In this document: positions 1 through 7,722 of the stretch, piece after piece | Position numbering within the stretch: position 1 is the stretch's first letter | Layout of the letters: every line of letters starts with the position of its first letter | From: JAAKFL01 sp964629645 | GTDB taxonomy: Bacteria > Chlamydiota > Chlamydiia > Chlamydiales > SLFE01 | Length of the DNA: 10,808 nt | Assembly: GCA_964629645.1 (NCBI GenBank) | Contig: CAZVSU010000075.1 | Span: forward strand, 1 to 10,808 | Reading direction: 5' to 3' | Position numbers and translations under genes: made by a program | Notes under the pieces: generated by a model | Seen by the model: the letters and a program-made list of their open reading frames with translations, nothing else | The model's database searches: none | Told to the model about the DNA's origin: nothing

Positions 1-53
1 GCTTAGCCTTTGGCCCAGGAATCCCTCTTGCTTTAGCAAGGGGAGGATGTCAA
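1..53 (+). repeat. IS200/IS605-type right-end hairpin, left arm of 53-bp inverted repeat
   Basis: This is a perfect reverse complement of 10755-10807. It holds a hairpin (CTTGCT / AGCAAG with a short loop, flanked by CCCT and AGGGG-type strands) and ends on the plus strand in GGAGGATGTCAA. That layout, a stem-loop followed by GGAGGATGTCAA, resembles the right ends of IS200/IS605 and stand-alone tnpB (IS1341-type) elements; this is family knowledge from memory, not a search. In this orientation the element body would lie left of the window. No transposase or tnpB gene is inside the window, so the copy is either the edge of a complete element outside it or a remnant. The repeat probably continues past base 1. 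Confidence 0.75.
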
Positions 54-293
54 TTGATTCAGACAAAGTTTGGGGTTCTTTACGTTTGCGAAATAAAATT
101 TTCGAGATCTGCAATAGGGATGGAGGTTGTAACTGATGTGAAGAAAAAAATCCAACGCCTTCAAACACCCAAACATATCTCATTTTTTCCAGTTCTGATT
201 CATGTTGGAGAAGTTAAATCGACGGTAGAAGATTCGGAGTTTTTTGCGAAGACAATCGATTTTGGCAGAATGTTAGACGAACCGAGGAATTAA
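54..293 (+). pseudogene. C-terminal remnant of an ATPase with PD-(D/E)XK (DUF234-like) domain
   Basis: About 79 codons encode a protein tail with LYVCEIKFS, then a charged helix (VVTDVKKKIQRL), a hydrophobic strand (FFPVLIHVG) and a final FFAKTIDFGRML. The E-x-K of CEIKF with a preceding hydrophobic strand fits the C-terminal nuclease-like domain of AAA ATPases of the ATPase_2/DUF234 type, which are common in chlamydial and archaeal genomes. In relatives, as I recall them, a Gln-Ile-Asp-Leu segment providing the catalytic Asp precedes this strand. Here the frame runs straight back into the IS-end hairpin (GGA TGT CAA TTG ATT CAG), so that Asp and the whole ATPase domain are missing. The frame stays open to the left edge, but the only initiation codon near the boundary is TTG with no convincing ribosome site. 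I read it as a gene truncated at the repeat boundary. The family call is recognition by eye and could be wrong. Confidence 0.5.
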
Positions 294-316
294 ATCGTAT
301 ATTAGGCGAGCCAATG

Positions 317-357
317 TTGACATCCTCCCCTTGCTGAAGCAAGAGGGAGGATGTCAA
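317..357. repeat. Palindromic double IS-end hairpin upstream of traF
   Basis: The outer arms TTGACATCCTCCC and GGGAGGATGTCAA are perfect 13-bp complements. The inner arms CTTGCT and AGCAAG also pair around a GA loop, with one unpaired base between the two stems. The left half matches 10755-10780 with a single change in the loop region, and the right half matches the end of 1-53. Read from either strand the site therefore presents a terminal TTGACATCC/GGATGTCAA end. It sits 24 bp after the pseudogene stop and ends 51 bp before the traF start, so a transcript entering tra from the left would carry a very stable hairpin in the traF leader. Its TTGACA ends have no matching -10 box at usual spacing. 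Confidence 0.8.
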
Positions 358-396
358 GGCTGGCTATCCAGAAATCTTAACCAGCCAGAACTCTTT

Positions 397-400
397 GGAG
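397..400 (+). promoter_or_regulatory. Ribosome binding site setting the traF start
   Basis: GGAG lies eight bases before ATG 409. It favours this start over the in-frame TTG at 331, which lies inside the IS-end hairpin and would add 26 residues that do not look like a signal peptide. Confidence 0.6.
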
Positions 401-408
401 AATTATTT

Positions 409-1152
409 ATGTCCGCATATAAGTTGTTGATTTTCACAGCTCTTCCTTTGACCCTTACAGCGGGTTGGCACGAAAAGCGAGCAGAAGGTTGGGCATGGCA
501 TGAGGATCGAAATCTTACAAAAGAGGAAGATCAAGAGAGCCCTCCACAAAAAAAGGTACAAACAGCCAATGAACAAATAGAGGAGATCAGAAAGAACCTT
601 GAAGAGTTAAAAACAAAAGCTATCCTTGAACCAACAAAAGAAAACGTAATTGCCTACATTCGTGAGCAAAACAAATGGGTATCCCAATCCCATGAATTTG
701 CCAAAGCATGGACCGAAACCATTTTAAGGCACCCTGAGCTTGATTTTTCATTGGAGGGTATGCCTGTCTCGCAATACGGACAAAAGTACTACAAAAACAA
801 AAAGAGCCATGAAATCGCATCTCTCATTGAGTCGATGTCAAAAGATCATGCTCTTCTCTTCATTTACGAAGGAAAAAATCCAGCAACTCCCGAAATCGCC
901 AAGGCCGTTGAACTGTTTTCCAAGAGATACGATTGGTTGGTGACACCAGTATCGGTCGACGGTGTCACCTGTGAAGAGCTTCCAGAAAGTATTGTAAGAA
1001 AAGACAATAAGGAAAAATTCGATCTTCCCATATACCCTGCACTTGCAGTAGTATGTCCTGAAACAAATGATGTCACGCCAATCGCCTTTGGCTTTTTTTC
1101 AGTTGATATGATTAAAAACAACATATATATGTTGTTTTCTGATAAAAGATGA
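409..1152 (+). CDS. traF: F-type conjugative pilus assembly protein TraF (thioredoxin-like fold)
   Basis: The 247-residue product has the same length as F-plasmid TraF as I remember it. Residues 1-18 are a hydrophobic signal peptide. A typical TraF segment follows (AEGWAWHED, 25-33), then a charged coiled-coil stretch (about 50-72), a helix rich in aromatics (EFAKAWTETILRHPELDFSL) and a C-terminal thioredoxin-like fold (about 147-235) with HALLFIYEG, the strand TPVSVDG and a cis-Pro-like YPALAVV. At the active-site position the CxxC pair is replaced by NPAT (157-160). The only cysteines are 188 and 216, so it should not act as a disulphide oxidoreductase; F TraF also lacks a working CxxC. The family acts in the periplasm in F-pilus assembly. 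It is the first gene of the co-directional tra block here, and its last codons lie in a 24-bp palindrome. Confidence 0.85.
   Translation: MSAYKLLIFTALPLTLTAGWHEKRAEGWAWHEDRNLTKEEDQESPPQKKVQTANEQIEEIRKNLEELKTKAILEPTKENVIAYIREQNKWVSQSHEFAKAWTETILRHPELDFSLEGMPVSQYGQKYYKNKKSHEIASLIESMSKDHALLFIYEGKNPATPEIAKAVELFSKRYDWLVTPVSVDGVTCEELPESIVRKDNKEKFDLPIYPALAVVCPETNDVTPIAFGFFSVDMIKNNIYMLFSDKR
1115..1138. repeat. Perfect 24-bp palindrome at the 3' end of traF
   Basis: Half-site AAAACAACATAT is followed immediately by its exact complement, giving a 10-bp RNA stem with a four-base AUAU loop and a U-rich 3' arm. It lies inside the last traF codons (IKNNIYMLF), 11 bp before the stop. It could be an mRNA 3'-end, attenuation or stability hairpin, or a DNA operator. 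There is no clean U-tract outside the stem, so a simple terminator is not secure. Confidence 0.7.
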
Positions 1153-1161
1153 ATTATACAG

Positions 1162-1183
1162 GTATGTGTGTATACACACATAC
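1162..1183. repeat. Perfect 22-bp palindrome in the traF-1205 gene gap
   Basis: GTATGTGTG and CACACATAC flank a central TATA, giving a 9-bp stem with a four-base loop or a symmetric dimer-type operator. It occupies most of the 52-bp gap after traF and ends 11 bp before the ribosome site of the next gene. Its centre is about 46 bp from that of the palindrome at 1115-1138. Confidence 0.7.
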
Positions 1184-1194
1184 ACCTTAAAAAT

Positions 1195-1198
1195 GGAG
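1195..1198 (+). promoter_or_regulatory. Ribosome binding site setting the start at 1205
   Basis: GGAG sits six bases before ATG 1205. It supports this start over the in-frame upstream codons at 1166 and 1193; the latter overlaps the GGAG itself. The chosen start leaves a well-formed signal peptide at the N-terminus. Confidence 0.55.
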
Positions 1199-1204
1199 AC
1201 CGCA

Positions 1205-1936
1205 ATGAGAAAAACGACCCTTGCCCTTGCTTTGATGATAGTGTCATTAACACCGATGAGTGCTTCGACAAAATCATCGATTAATTCGATGAATGATGTC
1301 CCAATTTTTGGGGGACTTTACTTTCTAGGCGATGCCCTTCTCAACTCTGATAAAAGAATTCGTGAGAAAGAAGAATTTCTTGAGAACGTGATCAATGACA
1401 CTCTTTCGAATGAAGAGTTAAGCCAGATGTATATTTTGGACGAATATTCTGCCGTTAACGGTGTATGTGTACAGAAAATGTTGGCTAAATGCGCGAAGAA
1501 GAAAACCGAAGAATTTCCCATGTGGTTGTTTGAGCTAAAAAAGAAAGAGAGCGACAAGGAACTTATCGATATCGTGAACGGTTTTGAAACTGGGAGTAGA
1601 GTGTTTATGATAAAACACTCAGGTATAAAATTCAAAAGTCGAAAAATGAAAGATTTTCAATGTGAAACTATTAAATCTACACCAAATCAGGTGATTACGT
1701 ATTACACGCTCAAAGTCAGTAATTCTGAGTCAGAGCTTGAGCTTGGGATGATAAGCCATATTACAAAATATGAAAATTGGATGTTAGCACGACACTATCT
1801 ATTTGATCTGAATGAAAATGGCCCTAGCAGATCTGAAATCATCGCCAAAATGGAATCAAATCGATCTGTTCGAGAGTGGGCCTCAAGATGTGAAGAGTAC
1901 ATGACGACAAAATCTCAGAATCAACATTCATTCTAA
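1205..1936 (+). CDS. Exported protein of unknown function inside the tra block
   Basis: I do not recognise this 243-residue protein as a named family. Residues 1-20 form a classic signal peptide (basic MRKT, hydrophobic LALALMIVSL, small residues before a likely cut after SAS), so the mature protein should lie outside the cytoplasm. The middle (50-125) is highly charged and helical, with Cys 88 and 96. The C-terminal part (about 132-222) aligns with both halves of the protein at 9486-10628: an R-V-F-M-I strand, C153, the strand QVITYYTLKV, and ITK...Y (I186, K188, Y198). It lies between traF and traH, where F carries trbB, traQ and other accessory genes, and starts 52 bp after traF in the same direction, so it is probably co-transcribed. 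A periplasmic accessory role in the transfer apparatus is inferred from position only. Confidence 0.75.
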   Translation: MRKTTLALALMIVSLTPMSASTKSSINSMNDVPIFGGLYFLGDALLNSDKRIREKEEFLENVINDTLSNEELSQMYILDEYSAVNGVCVQKMLAKCAKKKTEEFPMWLFELKKKESDKELIDIVNGFETGSRVFMIKHSGIKFKSRKMKDFQCETIKSTPNQVITYYTLKVSNSESELELGMISHITKYENWMLARHYLFDLNENGPSRSEIIAKMESNRSVREWASRCEEYMTTKSQNQHSF

Positions 1937-1959
1937 AGAGAGGGGAATCAAGCCTCAGG

Positions 1960-3324
1960 ATGAAATACTTAGTCTGTTTACTTCTACTACCCTTTGCACT
2001 CGTAGCCGAAAATCCTGAGAGAGCTACTTTAAAAAAGAAAATGAAGGAATTTTTAAAAAATTACAACGGCTCTGTCACTGTTGATTCACCCGATGTCTAC
2101 AAAGGACAGCTTTCTGGTTATGCAACGGGAGGGGGAGTTCACGTTCGAAACAAAGTGTTCAATCGAAAGCCCGTCACTATCACTCCGCCCTCTTACTCCG
2201 CAGGGTGCGGAGGTATCGACCTGCACATGGGTAGTGCAAGCTTGATCAAACAAGAAGAACTTGTCGACGCTATGAAAGGCATTGTTTCAGGAGCGACTTC
2301 CTATGCTTTCTTGCTAGCGATGGAGTCTGTGAGTCCTAGTGCAAAAAACGTCATGGCTGATCTGCAAAAATTAGCAACTGAATTGAATCAAATACAAATC
2401 AATTCATGTGAGGTCGGCCAACAGCTGACAGGCATGGTATGGCCTAAAAATAAAGCCGCGAGTCAACACATTTGTTCTACATTATCGGCACAAAACGGGA
2501 GCTTCTCTAGTTTCGCTGAGGCTAAACATGACTGCTCTAATGAGAAACAAAGTCCCACAAGCGCTGATAATGGCGACGCCTTTTACGGAGAATACAATCT
2601 CGCATGGGAGGTCATCAAAAAAGATCCATATTTGAGAAATAGCCCCGAGTTCGCAGAGCTGTTTATGTCCCTCACAGGCACCTACATCATGGACTCAGGA
2701 GGGACACCAAAATGGTATCCATCAAAAGTAGAGGACTCTCGTTTTCTCGCAGCCTTGCTCTACGGAGAAGAGCTCGAGGGTTACAAATGCGTAATTTCTA
2801 AAGGGGCCAGTCAAGGCAATTTGTTTCAGGGAAAATGCCTCGAAATCGACGAAAACGCCGTTCTAGACGATGGAAAAGAGGGGTCGTCTTGGTTCGATTC
2901 GGTTCACAACAAACTCATCTCGATTCAGGACAAGATATACACAGATACGCCTCTTGAAGAAGATGAAAAACACCTTATCAACAGCACAACTCTTCCGGTG
3001 TTACGCACTATTTGTGCGATGTCAGTATTTCACAAAGGGTTCGCCCCAGTTGACCTGGCTAGAATATCAAAGCTTGTCGCTATTGATATTATGGTCAGCT
3101 TTATCAAAGAGGTCATACAAAAAGCACGAGCAACCGCACTTCAAATCAAACAAGTTCAATACAACAGCGACTCTATAGATCATTTTGTCAACAATCTTAG
3201 TAGAGTGGAGTCAATCGTTTATCGCTTCGAGGATCATGGTAGAATTTTGTTCAACGAGATCTACGCCGTTGAAAAGCTTATTGACATGGTGGAAGGGAAA
3301 ATCGAAAGAGAAATAGGACTTTAA
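1960..3324 (+). CDS. traH: F-type conjugative transfer pilus assembly protein TraH
   Basis: The product has 454 residues, close to F TraH. Residues 1-16 are a signal peptide (KYLVCLLLLPFALVA). The family signature follows: GGG at 57-59, a basic R-N-K/N-R-K-P stretch, then PPSYSAGCGGIDLHMGS (76-92). Further on are the helical A-M-K-G-I-V and S-Y-A-F segments and the paired-cysteine region with NSCEVGQQ (C150, C172). The C-terminal third is helical and probably coiled-coil. In F, TraH is a periplasmic/outer-membrane-associated protein of the pilus extension and retraction machinery, acting with TraF and TraW. The start has no well-spaced ribosome site: AGGGG ends 14 bases upstream and an AGG touches the ATG, so translation may be weak or coupled to the preceding gene, which ends 23 bp away. 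Its stop overlaps the traG start by one base. Confidence 0.93.
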   Translation: MKYLVCLLLLPFALVAENPERATLKKKMKEFLKNYNGSVTVDSPDVYKGQLSGYATGGGVHVRNKVFNRKPVTITPPSYSAGCGGIDLHMGSASLIKQEELVDAMKGIVSGATSYAFLLAMESVSPSAKNVMADLQKLATELNQIQINSCEVGQQLTGMVWPKNKAASQHICSTLSAQNGSFSSFAEAKHDCSNEKQSPTSADNGDAFYGEYNLAWEVIKKDPYLRNSPEFAELFMSLTGTYIMDSGGTPKWYPSKVEDSRFLAALLYGEELEGYKCVISKGASQGNLFQGKCLEIDENAVLDDGKEGSSWFDSVHNKLISIQDKIYTDTPLEEDEKHLINSTTLPVLRTICAMSVFHKGFAPVDLARISKLVAIDIMVSFIKEVIQKARATALQIKQVQYNSDSIDHFVNNLSRVESIVYRFEDHGRILFNEIYAVEKLIDMVEGKIEREIGL

Positions 3325-6032
3325 TGGAAAGTTTTTCTATTATCACCTACGGAGGAGTTGAGATACTTGGTAAGATATTTATCGCAATTTCCATGCTCCT
3401 TCAAAAAGGTGGCACTTTTTTCCATTTGTCAGTGTTGTCCGCAAGCATTGGGGCTCTAATCGTAATCGTAAAAGCCTTATTTGCTCCGAACCTCAGTTTT
3501 CTAAAGACGTACTTTTTTCCTCTTCTTATCCTTATTGTTCTGAGTTTCAACGTAACAACTTCCGTCATAATAGAAGATCGTTTGGCGCTCGATGGAGTCG
3601 CTCCTCGAGCGAATGTAGACAAAATTCTTACACCAGCAAAAAAGATTGACAAAGTTCCTTTGATCGTCGGCTTTATTTCTCAAATCATCAGTACAATAGG
3701 ATACAAGATTACCGATGCGGTTGAGACTGTCATGGTCATGCCAGATGATCAAAGGTATTCGAAAGTCGGGATGATTTTCGGTTCAGATTCAGCTCTACAA
3801 ATGGGGGAAATAAGAATCAAAGATGGGCTTATTGATTCCAATCTAAGGAGTTTCTGCAGAAACTGCGTTTTTTATGATCTTGGTCTGAATTTTTATACCG
3901 TTGAGGAACTTAAAAATTCAGGCAATCTTCTCGATTTTCTCAAGTCAAGAACCTCAAGTGTTCGGATGACAAACTACAAGACAGCAGCATCAGGAAAGTA
4001 TGGGAATGAAGCAATCACCTGTAAAGAAGCCGTGACAAGACTTGCCAGCTTATTAGGGGATAAATCCTACGAAATCAAACATCAGGCAAAAAAAGAGATC
4101 TTTCAACGACTACCCTTGGCATACAATGCTCTGACAACAATAAATCACGATGCAAACGATCTTATCCGACAATCACTTGTCATGAGCGTTCTAATGGATG
4201 AAAATGCCTCTCAGGCTTTTGCTGCAAAAAGAGCCGCAATGCAACAAAAAAGCACTTACCAGTCAATAGGAGCAATGGCAGGAAATAGCTTGGTTTGGAT
4301 GAGAATCATTTTTGAGGCCCTTATTTATGCCTCAGTTATCTTCATCATCCCCTTGGCTTTTCTTCCATCGGGGTTTAAATACCTGCTAAACTGGATGTTC
4401 CTGGCTGCTTGGATTCAACTTTGGCCCCCATTTTATAGCATTCTTCAGTACATTTTGCAGATCGCGGCATCATCTTATGCCTCTGCATATGTGGATCCGA
4501 ACACAGCTGGATGCCAACTTACGATTTATAGCTCTGTCGGATTGTCAGAGATATACTCAAATGTATCGGCACTAGCAGGTTACATGTCTTTGTCTATTCC
4601 TTATCTTTCATATGCCCTGATAAAAGGAGGGGTCGGATCACTGATACACCTTACTGGATCACTGATGTCTCCAATTCATTCAGCAGGCGCAACCGCTGCA
4701 TCAGAGCAAACCACAGGAAATTACTCTTTTGGGAATACCTCTATGGACTCTGAAGCCTTTGCCAATGCTTCAGGGTTCCAGCAAAACTTCTCACCGAGTC
4801 TGAGTCATGGAATGATCACTGAACAAACCGCTAATAGAGATGTGACATGGGGAGGGGGAAGCTTTATCAACCGCGATAAATTCTCCCAGAATGCACGATC
4901 TCTTAGCGGAGACCATACATTAAGTTCCAGCCTTCAAAATTCGCTACAGACGGCTCAGACGGCCCACGATTCAGTTTCTGCAAGCCATAATGAATCTGTA
5001 AGTGAGGTACAAAGAGCTTCCGAAGCTTACCAACAACACGCCTCGATAGATAATGGATATAGCTTTGGGGAGAGTACCAAAGAAGCCTTTGATTTTTCCG
5101 AAAGTGTGTCATGGCTTACAAATGCAATTGATTCCTTTGCTCACAATCATGGTTATAGTCGATCTGAGGCTTGGAATATTGCATTGTCACTTAAAGCTCC
5201 GGGCGCAGGATTAGGAATCAACTTAAGCGAAGTCTCCGAAGAAGCTTGGCAAGAGGCAAAAACCCTTTCAGAATCACAGGATTTCAGAGAGCATTATCAG
5301 AGAGCCCAGGATTTTGTTGAAAACTACTCTCACAACGAAAACTTCGTAGAAGGAGAACGGGCAACACTAGACTACGTGGCCTCCCTTGACAAAATGAGGA
5401 CGACAAGTGAACAACTTTCTGCAAGCTTTGACCAGCTCAATCAAGTTTCAAAAACAGCTAGTTTTGTAGATGGACTCTCGTTTGGAGACAAAATGTCTCT
5501 AGACCAGAGGTTTAATGACTACCTGGTTGAAAAAACAGGAAGTGCTCATTCCGCTCTTGAAGTTCTTGATCATCCCGATAGTTCGGAAATGGAGGGATAT
5601 ATCTCTGACTTCATGTCAGAGAGAGCATCGGAATACATAGATACAGAAATAAATCCCGATGGATTCATCGATCCTGGGCAATATTATCAGCAATCCTACT
5701 CCGAAATACCTCAATCTTCTGAAACTATTGATTCAACAAATATTCCGAAGACAATGAATGACATAGTTCCAGTTTCGACTCGTCAAAAGGTAGAGGAGAG
5801 AATTGAAGAAGGAAAAAGATTTAGAGACATCGCGAACGAATCGATTACCTTTGAAGAAGGAACATTAAACGAAAACAGAGAACCATTTGCCGAAGAAGTA
5901 CATGAAAATGCAAATTACTCTAGGTTATCGGCCATCGGAGGCAATATCCGTAGTTATGCAACAAAATACGGGCTGTACTGCCGTCATTATGACGATAGCG
6001 GGTGTCTCTATGAATATGAAGATTTCGATTAA
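3324..6032 (+). CDS. traG: Conjugal transfer mating-pair stabilisation protein TraG
   Basis: The product has 902 residues, near the length of F TraG. The N-terminal half is the membrane region: hydrophobic helices at about 10-27, 33-53, 60-80 and 112-128, a soluble stretch with conserved-looking cysteines (FCRNCVFYDLG), then a second cluster from about 327 to 440 (ALIYASVIFIIPLAFLPS, LLNWMFLAAWIQLWPPF). From about 455 a polar Ser/Asn/Gln-rich linker (GNYSFGNTSMDSEAFANAS, then THE-type repeats of S, Q and N) leads into a long helical soluble domain ending in EYEDFD. This matches the TraG-N domain plus periplasmic tail. In F the N-terminus is needed for pilus assembly, and the C-terminus stabilises mating pairs and recognises TraS in entry exclusion. 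The start overlaps the traH stop in TAATG, with AGGA five bases upstream, and traD follows with no gap. Confidence 0.92.
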   Translation: MESFSIITYGGVEILGKIFIAISMLLQKGGTFFHLSVLSASIGALIVIVKALFAPNLSFLKTYFFPLLILIVLSFNVTTSVIIEDRLALDGVAPRANVDKILTPAKKIDKVPLIVGFISQIISTIGYKITDAVETVMVMPDDQRYSKVGMIFGSDSALQMGEIRIKDGLIDSNLRSFCRNCVFYDLGLNFYTVEELKNSGNLLDFLKSRTSSVRMTNYKTAASGKYGNEAITCKEAVTRLASLLGDKSYEIKHQAKKEIFQRLPLAYNALTTINHDANDLIRQSLVMSVLMDENASQAFAAKRAAMQQKSTYQSIGAMAGNSLVWMRIIFEALIYASVIFIIPLAFLPSGFKYLLNWMFLAAWIQLWPPFYSILQYILQIAASSYASAYVDPNTAGCQLTIYSSVGLSEIYSNVSALAGYMSLSIPYLSYALIKGGVGSLIHLTGSLMSPIHSAGATAASEQTTGNYSFGNTSMDSEAFANASGFQQNFSPSLSHGMITEQTANRDVTWGGGSFINRDKFSQNARSLSGDHTLSSSLQNSLQTAQTAHDSVSASHNESVSEVQRASEAYQQHASIDNGYSFGESTKEAFDFSESVSWLTNAIDSFAHNHGYSRSEAWNIALSLKAPGAGLGINLSEVSEEAWQEAKTLSESQDFREHYQRAQDFVENYSHNENFVEGERATLDYVASLDKMRTTSEQLSASFDQLNQVSKTASFVDGLSFGDKMSLDQRFNDYLVEKTGSAHSALEVLDHPDSSEMEGYISDFMSERASEYIDTEINPDGFIDPGQYYQQSYSEIPQSSETIDSTNIPKTMNDIVPVSTRQKVEERIEEGKRFRDIANESITFEEGTLNENREPFAEEVHENANYSRLSAIGGNIRSYATKYGLYCRHYDDSGCLYEYEDFD

Positions 6033-7706
6033 ATGATTAATTTTCTAAATGTTATTTCAGAAGGAGGTCAAACCTGGGCGCATCGCGTTCGAATGCTCAA
6101 ACAGGTAACGAAATTTATCCTCTTTTTCTCGCTGATAGTTTCGATTACTTCAGTGTTTTACCAGCTCTTTTTCCGCGACTTTGATCTCTTGATCGCTTCT
6201 TGGTATTGGCTCAAGGCAACAGTTTTCGAATCACTGGGAATGAGCACGATAGAGGCGAAAAACGAATACTGGTCAAAATTTTCCACTTTTAGAAGTGCTG
6301 GGGCAACAACAACTATTCCCACTAAACAGGCCATCCAAATCTTAAATACCAAAATCTCCATACTCACAAGTAAGCTTGAGCAATCACTGTATTTTGGTAT
6401 CAAGGTTTTTGGGACTTGTGCCATGGGATTCTTTGTCTATTTTCTCTTCAGAGGTCTTAAATCTAAGAGGAAAAAGCACCTTTCAGGAAAGCGAATCTGG
6501 AACCCCACACTACTGAATCTGTGGCTCACAATCAGACGAAAAGCATCGAGATTTAAGATTGGCCCTCTCTCACTCGTAAAAGGATCAGAAACAACTCATA
6601 TTTTGATTACAGGTGGCACAGGATCAGGAAAAACAAACTGCCTGCACCACATACTAAAAAGTATACGTTCAAAAGGGCAAAAAACGGTGGTTATTGATAC
6701 CACAGGTGCTTTTATCGACCGATATTTTAGACAAGGAAAAGATCATATTCTTAACCCATTCGACGATAGGGGAGTCAAGTGGTCCCCATGGTCTGAGTGC
6801 TCATCAAAGCAAGATTACGATATCATCGCCGAAAGCTTTATACCGCCAAGCTATAATGATCACGAAAGCTATTGGAGGACCGCTGCTAGATCTCTATTCA
6901 GCGCTCTACTACAAAAGCTAGAGCCTATAAAGAAAAATACAGATATCGTTCGCTGGACACTTTATGAATCTCTCCAAGATCTTTGCTCCTTTGTCGAAGG
7001 AACAAAAGCAGCTTCTCACATGGATATCCAGAGCGAAAAAACTGCTGGCTCCGTTCGTTCCGTAGCTTCTTCATTTTTAGAATGCTTCGACTATTTAGAT
7101 GATGTCGCCGACCCCTTTTCGATCAAAAAATGGATTGAAAAAGAAGACGATTCGTGGATTTTTATTTCCTGCAAACCGTCGGAAAGGGCCGCCATAACGC
7201 CCTTGCTGACCTCTTATATATCGTTGGCCGTCAATGCAGTGATCAATTTATGCCCATCTTCAAAACGAAGAATTTGGTTTGTGCTTGATGAACTACCAAC
7301 ATTGAACAAGGTTAAGGGCTTAGAAACACTTCTCACTGAAGGAAGAAAGTATGGCGCATGTGCTCTTATCGCTCTTCAGAGTCCGGCTCAGTTAGAGGCA
7401 ATCTACGGAAGAGAGGGGGCGAGAATCATTTCAGGTCAATGTGCCACTAAGGTCGTCTTTGCAGAATACGATGCTGAAACGGCAGAGCGAATCTCCAAAC
7501 TCTTTGGTCAAAAGAAAGTAGGGGAGTGTCAGGAGGGTATTTCTTATGGGGCTAATGATATGAGAGACGGTGTGAGTCTTTCTTACCAAATTAAGAATGA
7601 ATCAACGGTATCAGCAACAGACATACAATCACTTGTGCCCAATCAGGCTTTTGTAAAACTACCGGGACGATTCCCGATCACAAAATTAAAACTAAAAATC
7701 GCTTAA
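6033..7706 (+). CDS. traD: Type IV coupling protein TraD
   Basis: The 557-residue product is an inner-membrane hexameric ATPase that couples the relaxosome to the transfer channel. Two membrane helices at about 26-47 and 119-139 enclose a periplasmic loop. Walker A is GGTGSGKT at 194-201 and Walker B is FVLDE at 416-420, followed by LPTLNKVKGLETLLTEGRK and the ALIALQSPAQLEAIYG motif (about 448-463) typical of TraD/VirD4 proteins. It ends soon after the ATPase core (residue 557; F TraD has about 717), so the acidic C-terminal tail that binds TraM in F is missing and relaxosome recognition must differ. The ATG follows the traG stop directly with no good ribosome site of its own, which indicates translational coupling. 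The relaxase gene traI, usual downstream of traD, is absent. Confidence 0.94.
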   Translation: MINFLNVISEGGQTWAHRVRMLKQVTKFILFFSLIVSITSVFYQLFFRDFDLLIASWYWLKATVFESLGMSTIEAKNEYWSKFSTFRSAGATTTIPTKQAIQILNTKISILTSKLEQSLYFGIKVFGTCAMGFFVYFLFRGLKSKRKKHLSGKRIWNPTLLNLWLTIRRKASRFKIGPLSLVKGSETTHILITGGTGSGKTNCLHHILKSIRSKGQKTVVIDTTGAFIDRYFRQGKDHILNPFDDRGVKWSPWSECSSKQDYDIIAESFIPPSYNDHESYWRTAARSLFSALLQKLEPIKKNTDIVRWTLYESLQDLCSFVEGTKAASHMDIQSEKTAGSVRSVASSFLECFDYLDDVADPFSIKKWIEKEDDSWIFISCKPSERAAITPLLTSYISLAVNAVINLCPSSKRRIWFVLDELPTLNKVKGLETLLTEGRKYGACALIALQSPAQLEAIYGREGARIISGQCATKVVFAEYDAETAERISKLFGQKKVGECQEGISYGANDMRDGVSLSYQIKNESTVSATDIQSLVPNQAFVKLPGRFPITKLKLKIA

Positions 7707-7722
7707 GAGGAGACAAAAAAAT

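Noticed and set aside
273..303. TTAGAC with TATATT as a tra promoter
   Set aside because: The spacer is 19 bases and the -35 is poor; in AT-rich DNA this is not better than chance.
317..345. Consensus TTGACA at 317 as a -35 box for the tra genes
   Set aside because: No -10-like hexamer lies 16-18 bases downstream; that region is the hairpin loop and arm. The TTGACA is the repeat tip.
331..408. Longer traF reading frame starting with TTG at 331
   Set aside because: The codons lie in the IS hairpin, and the sequence does not look like a protein start. ATG 409 has a ribosome site and a proper signal peptide.
864..1277. 137-codon minus-strand frame across the traF end
   Set aside because: It lies antisense to traF, runs through the two palindromes and shows no recognisable protein features.
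2870..3178. 102-codon plus-strand frame inside traH
   Set aside because: It is wholly within traH in another frame; the traH frame has family motifs and covers the region.
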